This document shows positions 15,134 through 24,226 of a stretch of 32,164 bases of DNA, piece by piece. The translations under genes were made by a program, and so were the position numbers. Origin of the DNA: Candidatus Cloacimonadota bacterium (GTDB lineage Bacteria; Cloacimonadota; Cloacimonadia; Cloacimonadales; TCS61); NCBI GenBank assembly GCA_021735645.1, contig JAIPGP010000043.1:1-32164 (forward strand), given 5' to 3'. How positions within the stretch are numbered: position 1 is the first letter of the stretch; the number at the start of each line of letters is the position of its first letter. Under the pieces are notes generated by a model. It saw only the letters and a program-made list of their open reading frames with translations, searched no databases and had not been told where the DNA came from.

Positions 15134-17125
15134 CTAAAGTAATCCCCAGCGTTTTCTGAAGAATATTTCCAGGCAGAAACTCAGCAGGAAAATAGCAATC
15201 ACATACCATTTTTTGTATAATGGAATTTCATGGTAAGTAGTTTTATAGGCTGTCTCTGCTTGAGGATAATCATTAAAATCCTCAGTCCTGGTGAATTCTT
15301 TGCCGTTAGTCTGTTTTGCCAGAAATTTTAATAAAGCAGAATTTGTCCCTCGGTCTCTTGTCTCAGAACTGGCAGACTCAATAAGGAATTTACCTTCTGT
15401 TTCCTGGTTCCCCTCAGTATTGATGATTTTGTATTTGTATTCTCCTGGTTCACTGGCAGTAAAACTGAAGTTATAATTATCGTTTGCCTTATTCATAAAG
15501 TCACGTAGATACTCTTGACCATCCTGGCTGATAACGATCTCTGCCTGTAAATCGCTCATGGGTGCATATTTTTCATCAAAAGCGGCTAAATTGATCTTGG
15601 CTTCTTCTCCCAGTAAATAGCTGTTTTGTTCACTCCAGGCAAAAAAGTTCTCTGCTTTTGCATAACTCAACCATTGTAAAATATTATTAGCAAAAACCTC
15701 ATAATGACTCTCTTCGCCCCAAAGCTGCCATTTCCATAAATCAAGAAAACTCACGTACAGCACTTTCCCGTTCCCATATTCCTGGAAAACTATTGCCGGA
15801 GGTGTCTGCTCAGCAGGGAAGTCAGCTAAAAGTGTTCCTGACCTCAGAAGCTCGGTGTAATAGAACCTGACTGGTGGAATCTCTTCCAGATTTTCTTTCA
15901 AAACCTTAAAACTCTGATAATTCGAGCTTTCTGGAGTCAGTCTGAATTTGCCCTCAAACTCTCGTCTAATACCTGTGCTGCGAACTGGCAGAATTCCTTC
16001 CAGCCCCGGCAGGGGCTGACCCAGATAAAGAAGTCCTCCACCATTTGTTACATACCGGTCTATCAATTCAATCTGAGCATTGGAAAAACTCAACTTCCCG
16101 TAATTGACCAGGCATAATACCTGGCAGTTTTCAATTTCTGCACCCATTTGCACAATCTCACGCTCTTTGTGTAATTCATTATCTTTTTGCAGATAGGTAA
16201 CTTCAAACCTTTCTTCCCGGGCTGCTGCCTGTACAAGATAGCGACCTTCCCAGGATAGACGATCAGAAATGATCTTAACGGCTGCTTTTTCTTCCAGAAC
16301 AAGCACTGCTCCAGGGAAACTATTGTTTTCTGTTTCGGTTTCCTCTAAACTATCGGAGCGAACTTCAACACGGATGGGCTGCAAACCTGTCGTGAGAAAC
16401 TCATGCTCAAAAATTATCTGCTGGTATTTCTCCTGACTGAAATCTAACTGGCTGGATTGAATTTTTTGCTCAGAGATATAGAAATCCACTTCAGCTTTAC
16501 CATTATAATTTGTGGCAGAAACATCTACAATAAATGGATTTAAATCCTTTAACCAGGCTCGCTGATTATACTTGAGTCTGTTAATCTGCAAATCAAAGTC
16601 CGGTGCCTGAAAATCTGTCTGATAAACCTGCAATGGAAACTGAATGTTTTGGATAAATTCGGGATCACTGTCATCAAACCAGCCATCAGAAAACAGGAAA
16701 ATGTCCTTAACATTCCGCAGCCTGTCCTGGTCATGCAGATCTGCCATAGTTTTTGCCAGTCGCGAAGATTCCTGATCTCCGGCAATGCCATCAGCAAAAG
16801 TTACAGTCTCACATTCATAACCCTTATCCTGCAGCAGCTTCTTCACTTGGGCTTCTGCTTCTTGATATACCTGATACTTTATCTCTGATCCGGATTTTTC
16901 CTCCATTGATAAGGAATTATCCAGCAACAGCAATTGCCTGGTTTGAATCGGCTGGTTACGGGAATAGCGTATTATGGGGTTAAATAGTAAAATCATCACT
17001 ACTGCCAGGGCAATCCACCTCAAGGCAGCGAGGGCATAGCGCCTTCCGCTGCTGATCTCTGGCATTGTCTGCCAGTAGAAATATATTGTTACGCCAGTTA
17101 TGGCAATTAATCCAAGATATACCAT
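15134..17125 (-). CDS. Membrane protein with VWA-type and GATase-like regions
   Basis: 663 residues. Two hydrophobic segments sit at the N-terminus (about 3-18 and 30-50) and one near the C-terminus (about 640-657), so the bulk is periplasmic. LLLLDNSLSM (65-74) gives a MIDAS D-x-S-x-S (Asp69, Ser71, Ser73) and FLFSDG (144-149) is the matching later strand of a von Willebrand A fold. A middle part (about 340-410: CLVNYGKLS, then IDRYVTNGGGLLYLGQPLPG) resembles the class I glutamine-amidotransferase-like domain seen in such proteins. The organisation resembles BatA-like or PF07090-type membrane proteins of Bacteroidetes. It is the last gene of the fatty-acid operon, three bases after the radical SAM gene. 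Its function is not known. Confidence 0.8.
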   Translation of the reverse strand: MVYLGLIAITGVTIYFYWQTMPEISSGRRYALAALRWIALAVVMILLFNPIIRYSRNQPIQTRQLLLLDNSLSMEEKSGSEIKYQVYQEAEAQVKKLLQDKGYECETVTFADGIAGDQESSRLAKTMADLHDQDRLRNVKDIFLFSDGWFDDSDPEFIQNIQFPLQVYQTDFQAPDFDLQINRLKYNQRAWLKDLNPFIVDVSATNYNGKAEVDFYISEQKIQSSQLDFSQEKYQQIIFEHEFLTTGLQPIRVEVRSDSLEETETENNSFPGAVLVLEEKAAVKIISDRLSWEGRYLVQAAAREERFEVTYLQKDNELHKEREIVQMGAEIENCQVLCLVNYGKLSFSNAQIELIDRYVTNGGGLLYLGQPLPGLEGILPVRSTGIRREFEGKFRLTPESSNYQSFKVLKENLEEIPPVRFYYTELLRSGTLLADFPAEQTPPAIVFQEYGNGKVLYVSFLDLWKWQLWGEESHYEVFANNILQWLSYAKAENFFAWSEQNSYLLGEEAKINLAAFDEKYAPMSDLQAEIVISQDGQEYLRDFMNKANDNYNFSFTASEPGEYKYKIINTEGNQETEGKFLIESASSETRDRGTNSALLKFLAKQTNGKEFTRTEDFNDYPQAETAYKTTYHEIPLYKKWYVIAIFLLSFCLEIFFRKRWGLL

Positions 17126-17128
17126 TTT

Positions 17129-18115
17129 CTACCAGTAATATTGAGCCTTTACTTTTTTAAATACATATTCAATATCTCTGTTTTCTTTATTTATTGTTAC
17201 AGCTATTTTGTCCAGCAGTAATTTCTTTTTTAGCATATTCACCAGTTTTCTGCCATGACCCAGAAACAAAGACTTTTTATTTCCCGGGATTTCCAGAGTC
17301 ATATCAGGCTGCCATTTGCTGATCAATTCATCATACAATAATTCTATCTGAACTAATTCGCCAATAGCTGGATGATGAGGTCCTGCCACGATATCTATAG
17401 CCCTAAGGTCTGAATGTAATCCTGTTTTAATTACATTTATCCCTGCCAAAGAGCAGCGGGATTGGCCGGTCTTTAGCCAGGAGATAGCCTCTTCAAGGCT
17501 TAAAGGTGCGTATTTGCCGGCTGCATACCAGTCTGCCAGCCTTGTACCCTCTAATACTACCGTGGGATATAGCCTGATTCCCTGAGGCTGCAGCTCAATA
17601 GCTTGGTCTATTGTCGCAGAAAAACTGCTAAAAGTATCTGACGGCAAGCCAGGCATTAATTGTATCACCAGATCAAAACCAGCAGTTTTCACACTCTCAC
17701 AGGCAGAGACTGCTGTTTTGGCGGAATAACCTCTTCTTGAGGCAATAAGTACTTCATCGCTAAAACTTTGAATACCAAGCTCAATTGTACTCACACCTCT
17801 ATCTTTCAAAAATTTATATCCATCTGCACTTAAAGCATCTGGACGAGTTGACAGCCGTATTCCTCTCAAGCTTGATATATATGGTGCTGCCAGATCAAAG
17901 TATTCTTCCTGTAATTCACGTGATAGTGCAGTAAAGGTTCCGCCAAAAAAAGCTACTTCTTTATCAGCTGCAGTATTTTGGTGACAGAAATCAGCGATAA
18001 GTTTCTGAAAATAGGCAATGGATTCGTCTTTGCTTTGAGTAATGGAAAACTGATTACAGTAAATGCAGGCAAAGGGGCAACCCTGATGCGGAATAAACAG
18101 TGGCAGAATCCTCAT
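17129..18115 (-). CDS. Elp3-like radical SAM protein
   Basis: 328 residues. The iron-sulfur motif C-x3-C-x2-C is at Cys13, Cys17 and Cys20 in the block HQGCPFACIYCNQ. AFFGGTFTAL (about 54-63) is the usual glycine-rich strand, and RLSTRPDAL and ELGIQSFSD (about 91-120) match the SAM-binding core of the Elp3/COG1243 group. It lacks the C-terminal acetyltransferase domain of true Elp3. A gene of this type directly after rnc is a recurring arrangement in many Clostridia (there followed by smc and ftsY), which supports the call; smc and ftsY do not follow here. It overlaps rnc by four bases (ATGA). The reaction it catalyses is not established. Confidence 0.87.
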   Translation of the reverse strand: MRILPLFIPHQGCPFACIYCNQFSITQSKDESIAYFQKLIADFCHQNTAADKEVAFFGGTFTALSRELQEEYFDLAAPYISSLRGIRLSTRPDALSADGYKFLKDRGVSTIELGIQSFSDEVLIASRRGYSAKTAVSACESVKTAGFDLVIQLMPGLPSDTFSSFSATIDQAIELQPQGIRLYPTVVLEGTRLADWYAAGKYAPLSLEEAISWLKTGQSRCSLAGINVIKTGLHSDLRAIDIVAGPHHPAIGELVQIELLYDELISKWQPDMTLEIPGNKKSLFLGHGRKLVNMLKKKLLLDKIAVTINKENRDIEYVFKKVKAQYYW

Positions 18116-18861
18116 ATCTTAAGTGTCTTACATGCCATTTTTGCTGCTTTCTGCTGGGCTTCCTTCTTGGTATGACCCTCACCACTGCCGACTACTGTGT
18201 TATTTACTTCTACTTCGATAACAAATGTTTTATCATGGTCAGGACCCGTTTCTTCTATCAAATTATATTCTGGTAATTCTTGACTTTCAAGCTGAGTAAA
18301 TTCCTGCAGCCTGCTTTTATAATTTATTAGATCCTGCTCTTCAAAAATCTCTCTATATCCGGTAAACAAATTCGTGGTGATAAATTCTCGGGCTGCTTCT
18401 AAATCACCATCCAGATAGATAGCACAAATTATTGCTTCCATAGCATCAGCCAGAATGGAGCTGTTATCTCTGCCGCCGCTTCTTTCGGCTTCACTGCTTA
18501 AGATCAAATGTCTGCCAATTCCCAGCTTACGGGCAACTGTAGAAAGAAAATCCCTTGATACTACTTTCGCTTTTAGTTTAGAAAGCTCTCCTTCTGTATA
18601 ATCCGGAAACTTCTCAAAAACTGATTCTGCAATGATCAAACCCAAAATGGAATCTCCCAGAAACTCCATTCTTTCAAATGAAGAGCTTTCTCCTTCCTTG
18701 CAAATAACCGATGTATGAGTTATCGCCGAAAAGAGAAGCTCTTCTGTTTTAAACTTATAATTAAGAATATTCATTAAAGGGGTCAGTTCTGTGAACTCCT
18801 CCCTTTTAAGTAATGAATTACCTAATAAACTACTGATCAGTTTCTTCATGTCAGCGATCAT
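18112..18861 (-). CDS. rnc: Ribonuclease III
   Basis: 249 residues; cleaves double-stranded RNA during rRNA and mRNA maturation. The catalytic domain carries the signature ERMEFLGDS (63-71), with Glu66 and Asp70, and a second metal-binding pair Asp139 and Glu142 in LADAMEAI. The double-stranded RNA-binding domain occupies about 180-249 (KSRLQEFTQ, then GSGEGHTKKEAQQKAA). The length is slightly above the E. coli enzyme because of extra residues at the N-terminus. The start is ambiguous: the ATG at 18861 overlaps the end of fabF by 11 bases, and an in-frame ATG at 18849 lies just after the fabF stop. Neither has a strong Shine-Dalgarno, so translation is probably coupled to fabF. Confidence 0.96.
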   Translation of the reverse strand: MIADMKKLISSLLGNSLLKREEFTELTPLMNILNYKFKTEELLFSAITHTSVICKEGESSSFERMEFLGDSILGLIIAESVFEKFPDYTEGELSKLKAKVVSRDFLSTVARKLGIGRHLILSSEAERSGGRDNSSILADAMEAIICAIYLDGDLEAAREFITTNLFTGYREIFEEQDLINYKSRLQEFTQLESQELPEYNLIEETGPDHDKTFVIEVEVNNTVVGSGEGHTKKEAQQKAAKMACKTLKI

Positions 18862-20098
18862 ATCTGCAGAATATCAGCACCCCATTATGACCACCGAACC
18901 CCAGGGAATTGCTCATGGCAACCCTCACCGGAAAATCTTCAGCAGTATTGGCTATAAAATCAAGATCACACTCAGGATCAGGATTTGTAAGGTTCATTGT
19001 TGCATGTAATTTGCCTGTCTGAATACTTTTGCAGCATACTACGGCTTCTATGCCAGCAGCTGCCCCTAGTGTATGACCAACCATAGATTTGGTGGAATTA
19101 ATCTTTAATTTATAAGCATATTCCCCAAAAACTGTCTTAATTGATTTTGCTTCATTTACATCATTCAAGGGTGTGGAAGTTCCATGGGCATTGATATATT
19201 CAATATCTTCCGGCTGCATACCAGCATCCTTGATTGCCATCTGCATTGCTCTGGCTCCACCTTCCCCACCTTCTGCCGGTGCTGTGATATGATAGGCATC
19301 GCAGGTAGCTCCATAGCCCACCAGTTCTGCGTATATATGTGCTCCCCGGCTTAGGGCATGCTCCAGCTCTTCCAGTATTACTACTCCGGCTCCTTCTGCT
19401 AAAATAAATCCATCTCGCTCAGCATCGAAAGGGCGACAGGCTGTTTCCGGAGATTCATTTCTGGTGCTTAATGCTTTCATGTTACCAAATCCGGCAAATG
19501 TTAAAGGTGTAACTGCTGCTTCAGCACCGCCACAGACGATTAAATCTGCATCACCATACTGAATCGATCTGTAAGCTGTTCCTATGCCATGATTTGCACT
19601 GGCACAGGCAGAGGATATATTGAAATTTATTCCCTTTAAATTGTTCTCAATTGCCACTTCTGCCGCTCCGGCATTAGCAATCATCTTTGGTATGAAAAAG
19701 GGACTTACCCGACGTGCTCCTACCTGATAATGTTTGGCACATTCTGTCTCGTAAGTGTACATACCGCCAATTCCTGTGCATAAAATGCAGCCACTTCTTT
19801 CAGGATCATAGCTTCCCTCAGACAAGCAGGCATCTTCCATGGCTTCTTTTGCTGCCCATAAGGCAAATTTTGTATATCGATCAAGCTTTTTCAATCGCTT
19901 CTTCTCAAAATATTCTTCCGGGGCAAAGTGTCTTACTTCACCGGCTATCCTGCTGTTATATTCTTCACCTAATTCAAAATGTTTCACGAGGGCTATTCCG
20001 CTTTCTCCCTGCAGCAGATTTTCCCAGAATTCATCAACATTATGGGCTAAAGCATTGATAGTCCCCAAGCCCGTTACCACAACTCTTCGCTTGCTCAT
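18851..20098 (-). CDS. fabF: Beta-ketoacyl-ACP synthase II
   Basis: 415 residues; condenses malonyl-ACP with acyl-ACP during fatty-acid elongation. The Cys-His-His triad is present: Cys165 in SSACASANHG, His305 in NAHGTSTPLND and His342 in SMVGHTLGA. The C-terminus SNSLGFGGHNGVL is typical of FabF rather than FabH. The Shine-Dalgarno GAGAGG is seven bases before the ATG. The start lies 68 bases from the end of acpP, a gap that holds a terminator-like hairpin, so its level may be set below that of acpP. Confidence 0.97.
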   Translation of the reverse strand: MSKRRVVVTGLGTINALAHNVDEFWENLLQGESGIALVKHFELGEEYNSRIAGEVRHFAPEEYFEKKRLKKLDRYTKFALWAAKEAMEDACLSEGSYDPERSGCILCTGIGGMYTYETECAKHYQVGARRVSPFFIPKMIANAGAAEVAIENNLKGINFNISSACASANHGIGTAYRSIQYGDADLIVCGGAEAAVTPLTFAGFGNMKALSTRNESPETACRPFDAERDGFILAEGAGVVILEELEHALSRGAHIYAELVGYGATCDAYHITAPAEGGEGGARAMQMAIKDAGMQPEDIEYINAHGTSTPLNDVNEAKSIKTVFGEYAYKLKINSTKSMVGHTLGAAAGIEAVVCCKSIQTGKLHATMNLTNPDPECDLDFIANTAEDFPVRVAMSNSLGFGGHNGVLIFCRYDR

Positions 20099-20117
20099 TT
20101 TTTATCCTCTCTGTACT

Positions 20118-20145
20118 AAAAAGCGGATGAGCATACCCATCCGCT
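20118..20145 (-). terminator. Terminator-like hairpin between acpP and fabF
   Basis: On the minus strand an 8-bp stem AGCGGATG/CATCCGCT (20145-20138 with 20129-20122) closes an 8-base loop. It is followed at once by five T (20122-20118). This is the form of an intrinsic terminator, placed inside the operon just after acpP. It could act as a partial terminator or as a 3' end that protects an acpP-enriched message. Confidence 0.75.
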
Positions 20146-20166
20146 ACATTTCTACTAAAAGTTGTA

Positions 20167-20400
20167 CTACTGCTGTTTTCCTTTCAGGTAATTGATTGCT
20201 TCACCTACAGTGGTGAGCTTTTCAGCGTCTTCATCTTCGATTTCCAGATCAAATTCCTCTTCAAACTTCATGATCAGTTCCACGGTATCAAGTGAATCTG
20301 CTCCTAAATCTTCGATGAATTTTGCTTCCAGAGTCACTTCGCTTGCATCAACTCCTAATTCTTCAACAATAATCTCTTTAACTTTTGCTGTTACGTCCAT
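20167..20400 (-). CDS. acpP: Acyl carrier protein
   Basis: 77 residues from the ATG at 20400, which has GGAGG five bases upstream; the frame is open 13 codons further but that extension is basic and unlike ACP. The phosphopantetheine site is Ser36 in the motif [12 protein letters not shown]. The protein is very acidic with the four-helix pattern of ACP. It carries the growing acyl chain for the Fab enzymes encoded around it and probably donates acyl groups to PlsX and the LpxL-like acyltransferase. It lies between fabG and fabF, the classical order. Confidence 0.97.
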   Translation of the reverse strand: MDVTAKVKEIIVEELGVDASEVTLEAKFIEDLGADSLDTVELIMKFEEEFDLEIEDEDAEKLTTVGEAINYLKGKQQ

Positions 20401-20484
20401 TTTATCCTCCAGTTTTTTCTTATTTTCAGGCTTACCCACTTTCTCAGGTTCCCAATTTATATCTCAGCTTTCAGGCTGATTGAT

Positions 20485-21228
20485 TTACTGCATTACTAAT
20501 CCACCATCTACATTTATTACCTGACCGGTAATATACGAGCTCATATCAGATGCCAGAAACAAACACAGATCAGCTATGTCTTGAGGAGTTCCCATACGCT
20601 TCAGGGGAATTGCTTCCGCATAACTGCTCACTACCTCCGGCGGGAGATTTTCTGTCATTTCTGTCCTGATAAATCCAGGAGCTATGGCATTGCACCGCAT
20701 TTCCCTGGCAGCAAACTCTTTTGCTACTGATTTTGTCAAACCAATTATTCCAGCCTTCGAAGCTGCATAATTTGCCTGACCCGTATTTCCGATTAATCCT
20801 ATCACTGAAGCAAGATTAATTATGGAGCTGCCTGGCTGTTTCATCATATATCTGCTGGCTTTCTGAATACAAATAAATGTACCCTTCAAGTTCACATCTA
20901 ATACCGCATCCCAATCTGCTTCTTTCATCTTCAGGATCAGTTTGTCTTTGGTTATTCCGGCATTATTGACCAGAACATCTATACTACCGGTTTTCTGATA
21001 TATTTCTTTAAATATTTCGCTGATTTTTTCAGAATCAGTTACATTCCCCACAAATCCTAAACAGTTATAACCCTTCTCGGTGAATTCGCTTAATATAGAA
21101 TTTACACCTTCTTCCATCAGATCCAGGATACAGATTGTAGCTCCTTTTGCGGCAAATGCCTCAGCTATTGCTTTGCCTATCCCTCTGGATGATCCGGTCA
21201 CAATGACTGTCTTTCCTTTAAAATCCAT
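20485..21228 (-). CDS. fabG: 3-oxoacyl-ACP reductase
   Basis: 247 residues of the short-chain dehydrogenase family; reduces 3-ketoacyl-ACP with NADPH. The cofactor loop is TGSSRGIG (11-18), NNAG is at 88-91, and the catalytic tetrad is Asn113, Ser141, Tyr154 and Lys158 (NLASVIG, then NYAASKAG). I choose the ATG at 21228: GGAGAAG precedes it by about eight bases and the length then equals that of E. coli FabG. An upstream ATG at 21243 would overlap fabD by 14 bases. In the chosen form it begins one base after the fabD stop. The 84 bases to acpP contain a minor stem (CAGC/GCTG) only. Confidence 0.96.
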   Translation of the reverse strand: MDFKGKTVIVTGSSRGIGKAIAEAFAAKGATICILDLMEEGVNSILSEFTEKGYNCLGFVGNVTDSEKISEIFKEIYQKTGSIDVLVNNAGITKDKLILKMKEADWDAVLDVNLKGTFICIQKASRYMMKQPGSSIINLASVIGLIGNTGQANYAASKAGIIGLTKSVAKEFAAREMRCNAIAPGFIRTEMTENLPPEVVSSYAEAIPLKRMGTPQDIADLCLFLASDMSSYITGQVINVDGGLVMQ

Positions 21229-21229
21229 A

Positions 21230-22177
21230 TTATTCTTCTCCATTATTTATTAATTCTATCAATTTACCAATATCTTCCGGCTTCTCCAGATTCATGGTTG
21301 TCAGGTTTTTATCTATCTTACGCAGCATCCCGCCAAGCACTTTCTGAGGTCCAAATTCGATGAACAGACCCACTCCCGCAGTACTCATATAATTCACACT
21401 CTCCACCCAGCGAACTGATGACGTTACCTGCTTTGCCAAATTTTCCTTGATCTTAGCTGAGTCTGTCCACGGCAGGGCATCTACATTAGACACTACCGGA
21501 ATATCCGTTGACTTGAAATCGATATCAGCCATTTCCTCTTCCAGCCACTGCGCAGCTTCTGCCACTAAAGGAGAATGAAATGCACCACCCACAACCAGCG
21601 GAATTATTCGCTTTGCACCGGCTGACTCTGCCAGAGCCATTGCTGCCTGCACACCAGCTTCACTGCCTGATATCACCGTCTGAACCGGCGTATTAAAGTT
21701 AGCAGCTATCACAATTCCCGCTTCTGAAGCCTGCTCACACAACTCTTCCACTTTCTCGGGAGCTAATCCTATTATTGCCGTCATCCCAAATGGCGCTCCG
21801 GCACTGGCTCTTATCATAAACTCACCTCGCTTATGCACCAGATACATCGCATCAGATAATTCCAATACACCACTCGCTACTAATGCCGAAAATTCACCCA
21901 GAGAATGACCTGCCACAAAATCTGGCGTTATCGAGCTTTCCTTCTGCCATAAGCGTAAGGCTGCTATGGAATGAAACAGGATTGCCGGTTGAGTGAACCT
22001 GGTCTCCTTCAGCTTCTCCTCAGGACCATTAAGCATGATATCCTGCAGATCATAACCAGTTCGCGCCTTAAACTTTTCCAGATACACAATATTTTCTGAA
22101 TCAGCTTCAATTAATTCCCGGCTCATACCTACGTATTGAGCACCTTGTCCAGGAAAGATATAAGCAATCTTTCGCAT
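21230..22177 (-). CDS. fabD: Malonyl-CoA:ACP transacylase
   Basis: 315 residues; loads malonyl groups onto ACP. The oxyanion-hole motif FPGQGAQ is at 8-14, the nucleophile Ser92 is in AGHSLGEF with His91 beside it, Arg117 (carboxylate binding) is in HKRGEFM, and the catalytic His201 is in GAFHSPLV. GPQKVL near the C-terminus is also typical. The length matches the family. It lies 25 bases after fabH and is followed at once by fabG, as in many fatty-acid operons. The ribosome site is a modest GGGGAT. Confidence 0.97.
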   Translation of the reverse strand: MRKIAYIFPGQGAQYVGMSRELIEADSENIVYLEKFKARTGYDLQDIMLNGPEEKLKETRFTQPAILFHSIAALRLWQKESSITPDFVAGHSLGEFSALVASGVLELSDAMYLVHKRGEFMIRASAGAPFGMTAIIGLAPEKVEELCEQASEAGIVIAANFNTPVQTVISGSEAGVQAAMALAESAGAKRIIPLVVGGAFHSPLVAEAAQWLEEEMADIDFKSTDIPVVSNVDALPWTDSAKIKENLAKQVTSSVRWVESVNYMSTAGVGLFIEFGPQKVLGGMLRKIDKNLTTMNLEKPEDIGKLIELINNGEE

Positions 22178-22202
22178 AATATCCCCACTATATATTTATC
22201 TG

Positions 22203-23195
22203 TTAAATTCTCACTAATACGCTTCCCGAGGTTAAACCTGCCCCGAAGGAAGTCATCAATACTATATCACCGTGCCTGATTTTACCGCTCCTGATCACTT
22301 CATCCAAAGCCACAGGAATAGTAGCCGCCGAGGTATTACCATATTTCTCAATATTGATAATTACCTTTTTCATGTCCACTTTCAGTTTTTTAGCAAGTGC
22401 ATCAATGATACGCATATTCGCTTGATGAGGTATCACCCAGTCAACAGAATTGGTATCCATATTGTTTCTTTTCAACACGGTTTCACAGGAATTATACATA
22501 GAACGAACAGCCAGCTTGAAAACTTTGTTGCCTTCCATAACGATAGTGTGCTGACGCTCACGCACAGTATTGTAACTTGCCGGTGTTCTGGAACCTCCGG
22601 CAGGTTGAACCAGCAGGTCCCAGTAATTTCCATCAGCAGATATATCAGAGTCGATCAGTCGGGAAATATCCTTGTCTTCCGCTCGTGATATCACGGTAGC
22701 TCCCGCAGCATCACCAAACAATACACAAGTATTCCTGTCTTTATAATTCGTGATCTTTGTCAGCATATCCACGCCTACTACCAGAATATTTTCACAGGTG
22801 CCATTCTCTATGTATTGTTTTGCAATATTCATGGTAAATATCCAGCCTGGGCAACCGGCAGAAATATCAAATCCGGGCATATTCTTGATCCCCAGATTTT
22901 TCATGATCAGACAAGCGGTGGAAGGAAAAGCATGATCAGGTGTCACAGTTCCCACTATCACCATATCAATATCTTTAGCATGAAGTTCCGCCATCTGCAA
23001 AGCCTGTTCCGCAGCTGCTGTAGCATAATCACTGGAAGCTTTATCATCTGCTGAGACCCGCCTCTCAGACATCCCGGTTCGAGTCTTTATCCACTCATCG
23101 GAAGTCTCCACCAGTTTCTCAAGATCGAAATTATTCAAAATCTTTTCTGGTAGTGAACGTCCGGTTCCCTTTATTTTAGCACTATATCGCATCAT
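22203..23195 (-). CDS. fabH: Beta-ketoacyl-ACP synthase III
   Basis: 330 residues; starts fatty-acid synthesis by condensing an acyl-CoA with malonyl-ACP. The catalytic triad is Cys115 (ISAGCPGW), His257 (WVIPHQAN) and Asn287 (KYGNTSAATIP). The N-terminal TSDEWIKTRTG is a FabH hallmark. Around the active Cys the sequence reads SAGCPGW instead of the common AACAGF, which may affect primer choice. Two ATG codons lie in tandem at 23195 and 23192; the first directly follows the plsX stop. Confidence 0.96.
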   Translation of the reverse strand: MMRYSAKIKGTGRSLPEKILNNFDLEKLVETSDEWIKTRTGMSERRVSADDKASSDYATAAAEQALQMAELHAKDIDMVIVGTVTPDHAFPSTACLIMKNLGIKNMPGFDISAGCPGWIFTMNIAKQYIENGTCENILVVGVDMLTKITNYKDRNTCVLFGDAAGATVISRAEDKDISRLIDSDISADGNYWDLLVQPAGGSRTPASYNTVRERQHTIVMEGNKVFKLAVRSMYNSCETVLKRNNMDTNSVDWVIPHQANMRIIDALAKKLKVDMKKVIINIEKYGNTSAATIPVALDEVIRSGKIRHGDIVLMTSFGAGLTSGSVLVRI

Positions 23196-24206
23196 TTATT
23201 TACTCTCATAATATTCCCTCGCATGTTCAAGAAATTTTGAATTAACCATACGCACTGCTGTTTTTATCGCATTCTTTATCGCTTTTGCATCAGACCTGCC
23301 ATGGGCTACAACTGAAAGACCATTCAGTCCAACCAATAATGCTCCACCGTATTCCCGATGGTCAACCTTTTTCTTTAAAAACGCAAAAGCAGGATATGCC
23401 AAAAGTGCTCCGAGCTTACTTATCCAGTCCTGATTGAATTGCTCTTTTAGTATCTTGAACATAGAACTGGCAGCCCCTTCCACAGTCTTTAAAACGATAT
23501 TGCCGGTAAAGCCATCACTCACGATCACATCCACGTCACCTTTTAATAAGTCCTTGCCTTCTACATTACCTGCAAAATTTAAATCCGGATGCTTTGACAA
23601 CAATTGATAAGTTAATTTATATAGCTCATTGCCTTTACTGCTTTCTTCACCGATATTGATCAATCCGATTCGGGGGGAATCTATTTTAAAAAAATGCTCT
23701 GTATATAAACTGCCTGCTTCGGCAAATTGCACTAAATTATCTGCGCTGCACTCGGTATTTGCACCTACATCTAATAAAAGTTCCACTCCCTTGATCGTTG
23801 GAAACAGAGTTGCTATTGCCGGTCGTAAAAAATTCTTCAACCTGCCATAAATGAACAACGAAGTGGACATCACGGCACCTGTGCTGCCTGCAGAAACTGC
23901 CACCTGCACCTTGCCGTCACGGCAGTCAGTGATCAATCTCACCAGAGACGAATCTTTCTTCTGCCGCAGAATTTTGGCTGGAGCATCATCCATTAGCACT
24001 CTTTCTGTGCAATGAACTATCTCCAGTTTCGACTTGTCATAAAAATATTTGCTCAGCTCTCTGCTTAATATTTCGGAATCACCATATAGCAGAATTCTGT
24101 CACAAATATCCTCCTTTAGTGCAATAATTGCACCTTCCACTTCCGGGTAAGGTGCATTATCACTGCCAAAGGCGTCTAACCCTACGGTTATTTTTGTGCC
24201 CTGCAT
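23196..24206 (-). CDS. plsX: Phosphate acyltransferase PlsX
   Basis: 336 residues, typical length. PlsX converts acyl-ACP and phosphate to acyl-phosphate for phospholipid synthesis at the membrane. The N-terminal motif reads GLDAFGSDNAPYPEVEGA; most homologues have GGD where this has GSD. Other family blocks are SAGSTGAVM (about 105-113), LLDVGAN (about 148-154), NIGEE (about 181-185), VSDGFTGN (about 226-233) and YGGALLVGLNG (about 287-297). It lies 20 bases after rpmF and its stop abuts fabH, the widespread rpmF-plsX-fab order. Confidence 0.96.
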   Translation of the reverse strand: MQGTKITVGLDAFGSDNAPYPEVEGAIIALKEDICDRILLYGDSEILSRELSKYFYDKSKLEIVHCTERVLMDDAPAKILRQKKDSSLVRLITDCRDGKVQVAVSAGSTGAVMSTSLFIYGRLKNFLRPAIATLFPTIKGVELLLDVGANTECSADNLVQFAEAGSLYTEHFFKIDSPRIGLINIGEESSKGNELYKLTYQLLSKHPDLNFAGNVEGKDLLKGDVDVIVSDGFTGNIVLKTVEGAASSMFKILKEQFNQDWISKLGALLAYPAFAFLKKKVDHREYGGALLVGLNGLSVVAHGRSDAKAIKNAIKTAVRMVNSKFLEHAREYYESK

Positions 24207-24226
24207 ACCTGATTACTCAGGAAATC

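Noticed and set aside
20401-20439. Upstream start for acpP
   Set aside because: The 13 added residues are basic and unlike ACP; GGAGG is placed for the ATG at 20400.
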